A stretch of 64,000 nucleotides of DNA from Magnolia sinica (taxonomy: Eukaryota > Streptophyta > Magnoliopsida > Magnoliales > Magnoliaceae), in NCBI RefSeq assembly GCF_029962835.1, contig NC_080590.1, positions 68,535,501 through 68,599,500 on the forward strand, given 5' to 3'. Below, piece by piece: positions 54,188-64,000 of this stretch. Under the pieces are notes generated by a model, which was not told the DNA's origin, did no database searches, and saw nothing but the letters and a program-made list of their open reading frames with translations. The position numbers and the translations under genes are program-made. How positions within the stretch are numbered: position 1 is the first letter of the stretch; every line of letters starts with the position of its first letter.

Positions 54188-57100
54188 TCAAGACGTCTCG
54201 GCCTCTGAATGATGACCCCACTGCATCTTCACCAAGGGAATGGCCTTGGTCCTAAGAACCTGCTCCTTCCAATCAAGAATACGAATCAACTGCTCAACGT
54301 AAGAAGCATCCTCACGGACCTCGAGGGGCTGCCAATCAATTAAAGAAATGGTGTCCAACCCACACTTCCGCAACATAAAAATATAGAACATTTCGTGGAT
54401 CGCGGACAACTCAGGAGGTATGGCAAGCCTATAGGCCATAATGCCCACACGCTCGATAATCTCAAAAGGTCCAATAAATCTCGGGGCAAGCTTGTCCTTC
54501 ACACCAATCGAACCATGCCTTTCATAGGCGAGACCTTGAGATATACCATGTCCCCAACTACGAACTCGAGGGGTCGACGCCGATGATCAATAAAACTCTT
54601 CCGCCAGCTTTGAGCTGTGTGCATCCTCTGCCTGATAACATTAATAACCTTCGACGTCTGCTGCACAAGCTCGGGACCTAGGAGACGACGCTCTCCAACC
54701 TCGGTCTAACAGTTAGGAGATCTGCACGGTCTACTGTAGAGTGCCTCAAAAGGAGCCATGCCGATAGTCGCATGATAGCTATTATTGTACGTGAACTTGG
54801 TGAGGCACAAATGCTCATCCCGTCTGCAGATGATAAGTGATGCTGTGTTGCAAAGTGGTCCCCATCACCTACTGGAAACTCCTCCAAAACTGAGACGTAA
54901 ATCTGGAGTCTCGGTTAGAAACGATCGAAACTAGAATGCCATGCCGTCTCACTATCTCCTCAGTGCATACCTTTATAAGCCGGTCCATTGTCTAGGAAGC
55001 ATGCATCAGAATGAAATGCGCCGACTTCGTCAGACGATCAATGACAACCTAGATGGTATCGTGACCGCGCTGAGTCCTTGACAAACCTGCGTTGAAATCC
55101 ATTGACACATGCTCCCATTTCCACACTGGAACGCTCAATGGCTGCAAAGGACCAGGGGGTCTCTGGTGATCGGCCTTGACACGCTGGCATGTGTCACACT
55201 CAGCCATGAAGCTAGCAATCTGGTGTTTCATCCTCGACCAAAAATACTGTCTCCTCATATCTCTATACATCTTCATGGAGCCCGGGTGAATAGTAAGTCT
55301 CGATCGGTGTGCCTCGGTCATCAGATTACGATGTAACTCTGGCAATTTCGAGGCACACAATCGACCTCTAAAGCGTAATCCACCATCGAAACCAATCTGC
55401 CAGTCTGACTGCTCCACGGATGCGGCCTCTGCTCGGTACTCCTGAAGTGACTCATCCGTCTGCTGAGCCTCGATCACCCTAGCCACCAAAGAGGGTTGAA
55501 TCAACAAGCTCGAAAGTTGAACAATGGAAGAGTACAAACTGAACTTAAAGTCAAACTCTGAAACATCCTTGAGCATCAACCACTGTCGAACCATCATCTG
55601 TGCCACCAGGCCTCGTGGCTGATGGCTGAGCGTGCTCGCCACCACGTTCGCCTTACCGGGTGGTACTGAAGGTCGAAGTCATAATCTTTCAATAGCTCTA
55701 TCCATCGCCTTTGTCGCATGTTCAACTCGGACTACGAAAATAGATACTTCAAGCTCTTATGATCCGAGAAGAGCTCGAACTTGACCCCCTATAGATAATG
55801 CCTCCACACCTTCAGTGCGAAGATAACCACTGCTAGCTCCAAATCATGGGTGGGGTAGGTCAGCTCAAGGACCTTGAGCTGGCGCGAGGCATACACCACT
55901 GGCTTCCTGTGTTGCATCAGGACAGCACTCACGCCAACTCTCAAGGCATCGATAAATACAATAAAACCCTCACTCCCATTAGGAAGAGTGAGAACAGGAG
56001 TGGCATGAGGCGGTCCTTCAACTCCATAAATGCCTCCTCACAAGCGTTACTCTAGACAAACTCGGTGCCCTTCCACCTCAACGGGGTCAGTGGTGCTGCA
56101 ATACGGAAGAAATCCTTGAAAAATTGACGATAATATCCCACCAGACTAAGGAAGCTACGGATCTCGGATACGTTTGGGGGCTGGCCCCACTGACACACTA
56201 CATCAACCTTCGAGGGGTCCACAGCGACACCCTTCCCTCATCACCACGTGACCAAGGAACTTCACTCCTTCCTACTAGAACTCGCACTTCTCCAGTTTCG
56301 CATATAGCTGGTGGGCACGGAGGGTCTCCAGTACAATCTGCAAGTGCTCTACATGGTCTTCCCAGGTCCTCAAATATACAAGAATATCGTCAATGAACAC
56401 CACCATGAACTGATCAAGGAATGGCTGGAAGACCTCATTCATCAGCTGCATAAATACGGCAGGCGCATTGGTCAGTCTGAATGACATGACCAGGAACTCA
56501 AGGTGACCATAGCGCATCTGGAAAGCCATCCTCGAAACATCCTCCTCTCGGACCCGAATTTAATGGTAATCGGAGCGCAAGTCTATCTTGAAAAAATACT
56601 GTGCACCCTGCAACTAGTCAAACAAATCATCAATACGGGGAAGCGGGTATCGGTTCTTGATAGTGACTCTGTTGAGCTCGCGGTAATCCACACAGAGCCG
56701 CAACGAGCCATCCTTCTTCTCCACGAACAATACTGGGGCTCCTCAAGTCGAACTGCTTGAATGAATGAAACCTAACTCCTGAAGCTCATCTAACTGCTCC
56801 TGCGGTTCCCTCAACTCCATCGGTGTCATCCAGTAGGGGGCTTTCGAGATAGACGCTGTACCGGGCACCAAATCTATCTGAAACTCCATCTGCCGACGCG
56901 ATGGCAAACCCGAGATCTCCTGAAACACATCCGGGTACTCACAAACAACTGGCAGCTGCTCAATACACCCTGCCATAGAATCCTCGATGACAGAAGCCAA
57001 GAAACCAGATAACGGCTCTCCTCTAGGCTCAGTGACAAACTGGAACCCTGGCGAACTGGGAATATGAAACGTGACTATCTTCACAGTACAGCCTAAGACA

Positions 57101-57525
57101 ACATAATACTCTGCAAGCCAGTCCATACCCAGGATAACATCAAAACCTGCCATTAGCATCAGGAACAGATCAGCAGGAAGGAACATCTCGCCCACTAACA
57201 CTGGACAAGAAGGGCAAGGACGACTCAATACTATAGACTTTTCCAAGGGAGTCAAAATTGCGAAGGCCTTAGACGCGGACTTCGACGGAATACTGATTGA
57301 TCGGCAAAACTGCTCGGCCACGAAGGAATGAGAAGCACCGGAATCAAACAAAACATGGGCAATGCAAGCAGAAACAAGTGAATACCCTCGATAACTCCGC
57401 CGGTCAATGACTGCGGGTCCTGGCCTTGCACTTGTTGTGTGGAATAGAATCTGCCCTGAGCTGGCAAGGGAAGCAAGCCGGAAGACTGTGGATCCTGAGT
57501 CTGCACTTGCTGAGCTGTGATACAT
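54188..57525 (-). pseudogene. Y pol: protease, RT, RNase H, integrase
   Basis: Protease at about 57420-57080 ('VLFDSGASHSFVAEQFCRSI', 'AGFDVILGMDWLAEY'). RT entry 'DVFQEISGLPSRRQMEFQID' at about 56900. '[11 protein letters not shown]'-type sequence around 56700 is broken by stops; the RT core reads '[17 protein letters not shown]' and '[10 protein letters not shown]' with the two catalytic Asp intact (about 56400). RNase H is damaged (about 55900-55690). Integrase zinc finger and core run at about 55350-55060 ('HPGSMKMYRDMRRQYFW', 'CDTCQRVKADHQRPPG', 'WEHVSMDF'). The C-terminal part is 'LAPRFIGPFEIIERVG' and 'DWKEQVLRTKAIPLVKMQW' (54480-54210), a reduced Tekay-type chromodomain. Multiple stops and frameshifts. 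Confidence 0.85.
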
Positions 57526-58945
57526 ACTCGACCCAGGGACTAGACATGTGGATATCCCCTCTGCTACTGCTGCTATCTCTACTGCTGCTGTTGTGGCCGC
57601 TGGGGAGGTCTACCTAGCTGCCTCTGCTACTGAGGAGGATCCCTAAGAACGAGAGCTGGAAGCTGCGCTCACTGTTGATGCGCTGCTGAGAAGGACGAGG
57701 AGGAGGCAACTGCAGTGGCCTCTGCTGCCACAAGGGGAGAAGGCAATCTTGCCTCCAATGCCCAGTCTACCCAACACCATAGCAAATGCCGGAAGATGAA
57801 GCGGCTAGCTGCACTGATGATGATGAGGAAGCAGCTGTCTGTGCCGCAAGCTACCGAAACTCTGATATGCCCCTCCATCTCTGCTGACGGTGCTGCCTGG
57901 AATTACTAGCTGGTGCTCTCCTCTTCAGGTCTCTACCAGAACTCTGCTCACGAGATCTCTAGGTCATAGCCTAGTCCCCCTCATAAACCAAGGCCCTATG
58001 CACGACCTCATCAAATGTCCTCAAACAATGGCCTATTGCACGGCTACAGAGCGCGGGTCACAAACTGTTCTGAAAATGGCGAGGTCTCATCTTCTCATCA
58101 CCAGTGAGATGAAGAGAAAACCTAGACAGAGCCAAGAAACGGGCCTCATACCGCAACACCATCATATCACCTTGGACCAGAGTCTCGAACTCCATCGCCC
58201 TCTACTCCTGAACATGCTCAAGGAAGAACTTCTGGTCAAAACGAACCACAAATTCCTCCCACGTCCAAACGAAATCGGGCTCGCATCCTAGATACGACGA
58301 CCACCAATGGCGAGCCTCTCCCTAGAGAAGAAAAGTCGCCAAGGAAACACGTTGGTCAGCCGGACATTGCATCGTGTCAAAAATCCTCGCTATCTTTGCG
58401 CGCCAAGCCTCGGCGGTAGATGGGTCAGGCTCACCCCTAAATCTCAGAGGGTCATGCTGCCTGAACTCTCTAGAAATAGCACTAGCGCGCAGCAAATCGG
58501 TCTGCTCGGGAACCAGAATGGCTGCAGTCTGACGAGTTTGCAATGCAGCAGCGACAAGGTACATCAACTGTTGGAAATGCTCGGCACCGACTAGCACTAT
58601 CAGAAACACAGGAGCGGCACTCACCTCAAGCGGAGGCACGGGTGCGGCTGAAGGGGCTGGAGCCTTTGCAACCGGAACAACAGGCTCAGATGGGGGAAAT
58701 GGTGCTACAGGGGGCAGAATCACGACCTCAGGGATAGGATCGGGACTAGGGTCCACGATGGGTGGAGCGGGGTGTGCTCGGGTCGACCGGTTATCATGAG
58801 TGCCTCTACCTCTCATGCCTAGATCGCGGGCACTATGGCCACAGGTGCCACGCCTAGGCAGCATCGTGTACAAACAAATGATGATGCAAGGGATCAGAAC
58901 AATTACAGGATTAAATAAGGCAAAAGAAAGGCTCTCGGGGCACAA
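57526..58945 (-). pseudogene. Y gag
   Basis: Starts near 58945 or at 'MLPRRGTCGH' (about 58864), with a Pro/Ala-rich leader. The gag core is 'SREFRQHDPLRFRGEPDPST', 'AEAWRAKIARIFDTMQC' and 'QRVSLATFLL', ending in a stop at 58322. In other frames the sequence continues with 'EARHWWSSYLG' and a Gln/Ser-rich region with remains of a zinc knuckle near 57790. The intact family member would form the capsid. Broken by several stops, and CAG-rich slippage is seen at 57560-57720. Confidence 0.75.
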
Positions 58946-59008
58946 CTTATCCTAGGCTCGCAGCAAATATGCGCTGTTATCCCAAGTTATTCTAGAATTA
59001 CTTGCCAT

Positions 59009-59020
59009 CCTCTGATACCA
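59009..59020 (-). other. Y primer-binding site (initiator tRNA-Met)
   Basis: On the minus strand 'TGGTATCAGAGG' matches the complement of the tRNA-iMet 3' end (TGGTATCAGAGC) with one mismatch, five bases after the LTR. Confidence 0.9.
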
Positions 59021-60040
59021 ACTCCTGTCACACCCTAGACTTGGTAACGGGAGTCATAAGGAACCCAATAGCTGGTTCTGGCCGCAACAGCCTCCGTAGT
59101 ACCCCACTCTCGGCTCTTGAGATAGGTTCCGATCCTGGGATCCTACAAGGAGGATTTTCATAACCAGATATTCATTTCCAATACGAGCATACCTAAGATT
59201 ATAGCAAGCGCATTTCGAAAATAATAAAGTCACACATCACAAAATCCACTATAAATTTGAGCTTTTCAAGTACATAGCTAAAAGGAAATACATCTGATGA
59301 CAAGAGAAGAAGGAAGGAAGATCAGCAACACTGGGTCCTCGGCTCAACTCCTATCCAAGCTCAACTGCAACGACGCCGACCTAGGATCTCCTGCACGCAT
59401 CAATTGTGAATAAGCTTATAGAAGCTTAGAGGGTGGTGAAGGTGTGTGACAATGGTGCGCAGAGGAATAATAGGAGATATAGAAGGGAAACATGATCGAT
59501 GCCAATGCCACAAGCCTAACCAAGACTAAGCCATGAATGTAGGAAGCCATAGCAAGGCTATGCAATGCAACATGGCTTATATAGCCAATATCAATGCAAT
59601 GCGAAGTGATGCCAATGCTTATAACCAGTCCACATGTCCTATACAGTTCCATCATAAGGAATATCACCTAGGTCTGATGCACTACAGGATGGCTGCCACT
59701 ATCAAGAACACACAGTCAACGAGCATAAGAGACCACACTACCCGCCTGTGGATAACCAACCACCAGCAAGGCTCAACAGTAGTAGACCCATTCATGAGCA
59801 GGTCAGACTCAGCCTAGTCATGCCCTCTCACTCAGGTGGATAAGGCCACATCCCATCTCAACCGACTACACGATAGTGAGAGACGTGGCCTAACGGTGTA
59901 AGGTACTCGGGCGCTCATGATTTTCACTCAGTTACGGCGTTGAGGTGTCTTCCAAGTACCTTGAAGGTTTAGGGGCTTTCACTCAGGGATATCCTATGCA
60001 CCCCAATGCTCAAATGATATATTTTTGGTGTCCACATATA

Positions 60041-60604
60041 GCCATCCACGAATATACTAGTGGATGCAAGGCCCTAATGAAGCAAGGGTGATAATGTCCA
60101 TGAGATACGATGCTAGATGCATGAGTCACGCATACCAATCATACATTAGCGCCAAGCACACAATGTGCACAAGAGGGGAACTCCATCACTCTATCATATA
60201 AGCCTAATGATCATACATAATGCAATCCAATCACTCAATGATGCATACGGGTCATGAGGGTGTACCATACGACGATGATGACTTAGAACATACTCCTCCT
60301 TCCCAAGGAGGGACTAAGTACTGCCATCCACGAATATACTAGTGGATACAAGGCCCTGATGAAGCAAAGACGATAATGTCCATGAGATGCGATGCCAGAT
60401 GCATGAGTCACGCATACCAATCATGCATTAGCTCCAAGCACTCAATGTGCACAAGAGGGGAACTCCATCCCTCTATCATATAGCATAATGATCACACATA
60501 ATGCAATCTAATCACTCAATGATGCATATGGGTCATAAGGATGTGCCATACGGTGATGATGACTTAGAACATACTCCTCCTTCCCAAGGAGGGACTAAGT
60601 CTAG
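60041..60604. repeat. 282-bp direct tandem duplication in LTR-B
   Basis: Unit 1 starts 'gccatccacgaatatactag' at 60041; unit 2 starts with the same phrase at 60323. Both run to 'ctccttcccaaggagggactaagt'. The copies differ by scattered substitutions. LTR-A has one copy of most of this unit. Confidence 0.85.
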
Positions 60605-63106
60605 ATATATAGACAAATACTCTAAGGAGCAATTCTCAAGTGGGGGCCCAATACTTTGGGGTAGCCCACAAGCTAAGGAGAGTAATATATATAAACCTAA
60701 AGGAATAAGCGGTTCTAATAAAGGTCCAAGGTGGGCCTCCAACCACCTATAACAACCCCATGGGCCTACCTTAGGGCCACTAAGGAGGACATCTAACCTC
60801 AAATGGGTCCCAAAAGGCTGCTCGCTACTACTCGAATATGAAGCAAGGCCCAAGGCCTAAGCAATCCATGGCCTAGTGGGCTATACACTAAGCCCAACAC
60901 ATAAGCAATATAATGGGCCCTTAAGCAAGGTTTGGGCGCAACCATAAAGTTCATAAACCCACTTATTGTGGTGGGCCTAGTGGGCAGCCTGATAATCCAA
61001 CCATATGGGCAATTCCTGTGCTTTATCCAGGTGAGTTGATCCTCACAACTTGGCCCAAGTACAAGGTTATTTTAATGGGTAACCAAGGGCCCAACTACTT
61101 ACACATTATGACCCACAAACCCATCACCATAAGTAGTGAGATACAGGCCCAAAGGTCAAAGGACCTAACTAGAAGATCCAAGATGAATGGGCCTACTAAG
61201 GCCAACCAAAACTATGAGCATAGATCCAAAATAAAATTCAATGGAGGTGGGCCTCTAAGTAAACATAAATGAAGCCTAAAGACATCTTAGAGAATGACAA
61301 TCTTATGTGCATAATCCATCCTTAATCTGGTGGGCCATGCTGCCCCAAAACAGGCTATTAGGGGCAACCAGTTTGGGCCCATTGCTGAATTTCCAACCCA
61401 CCTATTTCTGGACCTGCTAGAGCCCAACAATATATAACATAAATTAGGTATATGCTCCCTAGTGGCCCACATATATCTCTGTGGGTCCCACTAGATGGGA
61501 GGACTGGATTACACACATAAAACAGGTGGACCATGCTGCTGGAACGAAAGTTCAGTAGTGATCCAATGGGCCTAGGCGTCCCAAGTGTAGACGAACCTAT
61601 GTGCCTGGGCAATTGGCCCAAAACTCATCCATATGGGTCCAAAAAATGGATGCCACTGAAGGTGATGGCCATGAACCACATGGACCATAAATGGATGGAT
61701 GGTGGGGATAACAAATACATCAATGGTGGGCCCACAAGAAGGGGTGGACGGCCAACCATGGCTGGACTCCCCAGCCTGGTGGGTCGGTCCAGCCCTTATC
61801 ACGATTGACACAGGGGTCCGTTGGCCCTGAAAATTTGCAGGTTGGTCCTACCAGTGGTGGGAGACAGCTCTGTAAAATCTCAAAATTTTAAGATTTACAA
61901 AAATATTTTAATTAATTTAAGGAATTCAAACTGTCCAGAAAATCTGCTAAGTGCAGAATTTTGATAGACCCTGATCTTAGCCTCTAATGGAGTGGATCAA
62001 TGGCTTCAAAAATTTTGGGAAAAATAGGTTTTAGGTCCCCTCATATATGTACTACAAGGTGGTGTCCACAAATGTGGCCCACCAGTGGAAAAATTATTTT
62101 ATAATTAAGGATTTCCACTCTGATAAGTTGCAGGAAATAGTCGAGAAATTTCAGGCTAACCACCTCACTTGGGCCACACCTTTGGGGCCTCAATCGGGGT
62201 CGGATAACGCTGAAATTTGGGGGACATCAAGATGAGATCCCCACATTTCAGAAAAACATATTTGATGGGTTCAAAAGGTCCCCCGATCAGTCCCAAATTC
62301 AAGCCCAAAGTTCAACAAAAATCCACCTAGAAATTTCTGGACAACAATACATGCATTGAATAAAATAAATGTATGGGCCTATTAAGGAAGGCATTGGCCC
62401 ATAAATTGGGTGCCATGGCCCACCTTAGTGGGCCTCACAATTGTCTAGAATAAACCCCCAAATTCCCACCCTTGCATGAACATTTAAGGTGGAAAAAAGG
62501 GGCATTCAAACCATAGTGTAGGTTGAGTATAGATGTCCCTTCCTTACTGGGCTTTTCTGGGCAATCCAAGTCCACTAAGTGGACCACACATAATGTCATC
62601 AGATTACAAGAGAAGGAAGAGCATCTGGCCATCAGGGGAGGGCTCCGCCACTATTGAGCCGTCCCTACACAATCACAACCACAAACAACAATATAAACAC
62701 ATTGTACAATATAGATCTTGTGATGCATGGCCTAGATCTTTGAGATGAATGGTTAGGATGCCATCCCAGCCACATGCAAGGGTCTAGATGACCCATCATA
62801 CCTAGAGAAATAGGGGAAATCTCCATGCAAGGGGTCCATCAAGGGAAGAATCCCATGCATGGACATGCATGTACAATGTGGGCCTCATAGCCACATCTAG
62901 ATTATTGTGTAGGATCTTAACCATTAATTGGTGGGTCCTACACATCCAAATGAGAGAGATGAAAGAGACTATATGAGGAAGAAAAAGCTACATGAAGAAG
63001 AGGAAGGATCTACTTGATGAAGAAAGCACCCACCTAGATCAACCTTGAAACTTACATCACCATCATCTAGAGGCTTCAAGCAACATGGATCAATGGCTAG
63101 GATCAA

Positions 63107-63229
63107 GTGAGAAGGGATAGATGAGGAGGTATTTTAGGGAAAAGGGGCTGTAGAAAATGGGGGAGAGGGGATGTTTTGGGTACTTACTAGGGAGAGGAGA
63201 GATGAAGGTGTAGAGAGAAATGAGAGAGA

Positions 63230-63269
<40 letters not shown>

Positions 63270-63371
63270 CTTTTAAGCCTTGTAATGATGAGTTCTCTCT
63301 CTCCTAGGCAATGATGGTGGCCTATGGTGATATAAACAAGGCTTAGGGTAATAGCCTTTCTAGAAATCTCA
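63107..63371. repeat. Segment of LTR-B inverted relative to LTR-A, with (GA)n
   Basis: Reverse complement of 53395-53666. Contains the (GA)n run at about 63225-63268. Confidence 0.85.
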
Positions 63372-63714
63372 GTCTAGGGTGAAATGATGGGCATGGGAAA
63401 ATGTGTAAACCATGGTGGGGTCCACCAATCATGCAATCAATGGCCCAAATCGATCGATGCTCATAACTTGAGATTTACATATCGGATTAATACACGGGAC
63501 GCGACGTTAGAACCGCGGCGCTGATACAGATAAGATGACATGGGTTTTGGCTCGATTCGAGTCGGGTCTACATGACCGAACTTAAGGATGACTGCAAACA
63601 CTATTCGAGGGTCGCGGATAGTCGGGATTCGACTAGTAGGACCGCGAGACCAAGAGAAATGAAATGCATACCTACACACACATGCACACGCATGAACTCG
63701 GGTCAAGTCTTACT

Positions 63715-64000
63715 ATATGGTAACCTAGTTTATAATTTCAAGAACTGCTGATGAATTTTTTGCCAGTCAACCAATGCCACTGACAATAGTGGCTTGATGC
63801 TCAATGGTAGGCACCTTAACACCCCTGACCGGCGAGGTAACTTTGTCAACCAGATAGTCAACCTCCGAGGGCGTAAAGTCAAGAATATCCTCTACCACCT
63901 TTTCAGTCAACCTCCTGGCCTCTAATAGGGAGGGACCCAGCAGGTTCAGGAACTTCTTCCCTTTGCATCTCGGGCGGGAATGAAGGAGCAGTTAAAGGCT
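63715..64000 (-). pseudogene. TatA antisense ORF, upstream part, resumes after Y
   Basis: After the second ATATG the minus strand carries 'LLEARRLTEKVVEDILDFT' and 'PSEVDYLVDKVTSPVRG', which match the TatB product near 25260-25200 ('NLTPAEVDFLGG'). The frame breaks at least twice. The rest of TatA (remaining antisense ORF and 3' LTR) is expected beyond the window. Confidence 0.6.

Larger units (their letters stand above)
49923..63714 (-). mobile_element. Element Y: complete Tekay-type Ty3/gypsy retrotransposon (13.8 kb)
   Basis: Two same-orientation LTRs (49923-54009 and 59026-63714), a PBS, gag-pol and a polypurine tract, all read on the minus strand, are flanked by the 5-bp duplication ATATG. 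It is inserted in the antisense ORF of TatA. The order gag-protease-RT-RNase H-integrase and the integrase text place it with Tekay/Del chromoviruses (established family knowledge; assignment by eye). Coding parts have stops, so it is not autonomous. The two LTRs differ by an inversion, a tandem duplication and scattered substitutions. Confidence 0.9.
59026..63714 (-). repeat. Y LTR-B (5' LTR of the minus-strand element)
   Basis: 4689 bp; about 600 bp longer than LTR-A. It has a 282-bp tandem duplication (60041-60604), extra sequence at about 59880-60040 and about 62955-63106, and the 63107-63371 segment in opposite orientation to LTR-A. The last base is T where LTR-A has A. Confidence 0.85.

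Noticed and set aside
57426-58737. Plus-strand ORFs (57890-58291, 58307-58594, 58543-58737)
   Set aside because: Antisense to Y gag; no domain on that strand.
60041-60604. Possible CRISPR-like or satellite array
   Set aside because: Only two long units, present inside an LTR; a simple tandem duplication.

Overview
This is a plant nuclear window that is mostly transposable elements. It holds one apparently intact host gene, an intronless multiple-C2-domain and transmembrane-region protein (MCTP; 11637-14636, + strand, 999 codons). Everything else with recognisable coding content is mobile-element sequence. The frequent 'gtgggccc' and 'ccgtccat' intergenic repeats resemble woody magnoliid-type angiosperm genomes; that placement is recollection and inference only.

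Left part (1-8051): a long LTR of a Tekay-type Ty3/gypsy family (Y-like, + strand) ends at 3232 inside the RNase H region of a decayed Ty1/copia element of Sirevirus type. The Sirevirus remnant runs rightwards through an env-like/plant-transposon ORF (4283-5416, two in-frame stops) and a long 3' LTR with a TATA box. A second Y-like LTR piece on the minus strand follows. The MCTP gene then sits between two transposon blocks, with about 3.5 kb of upstream and 2 kb of downstream non-coding DNA.

Right part (16664-64000): this is best read as one nested retrotransposon complex. A Tat-lineage gypsy element (TatA) starts at 16664 (5' LTR, PBS, gag start). Its gag is interrupted by element Z with an exact 5-bp duplication CAAGC (17975-17979 and 46132-46136). 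TatA gag resumes in frame 28 kb later and continues through protease, an integrase part and an antisense ORF. That antisense ORF is interrupted again by a complete 13.8-kb Tekay-type element Y (49923-63714, minus strand) flanked by ATATG.

Between the two Z LTRs lie four further items: the 3' half of a second Tat element (TatB, 21094-27944); a 6.86-kb PIF/Harbinger DNA transposon (28797-35653, matching TIRs, TAG duplication) with transposase, Myb/SANT-like and RNase H1-N-terminal/viroplasmin-like coding remnants; a LINE endonuclease/RT fragment (minus); and a chromodomain-bearing gypsy fragment W with its LTR (minus).

The best candidates for something less described are: the Harbinger element's third domain and its roughly 69-bp degenerate repeat array; the spliced antisense ORF present in both Tat copies; a 0.27-kb inversion between the two LTRs of one Y element; and the 14-residue tandem repeat in front of the W chromodomain. 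All transposon ORFs seen here carry stops, frameshifts or deletions, so none looks autonomous as it stands. No tRNA, rRNA or CRISPR array was seen.
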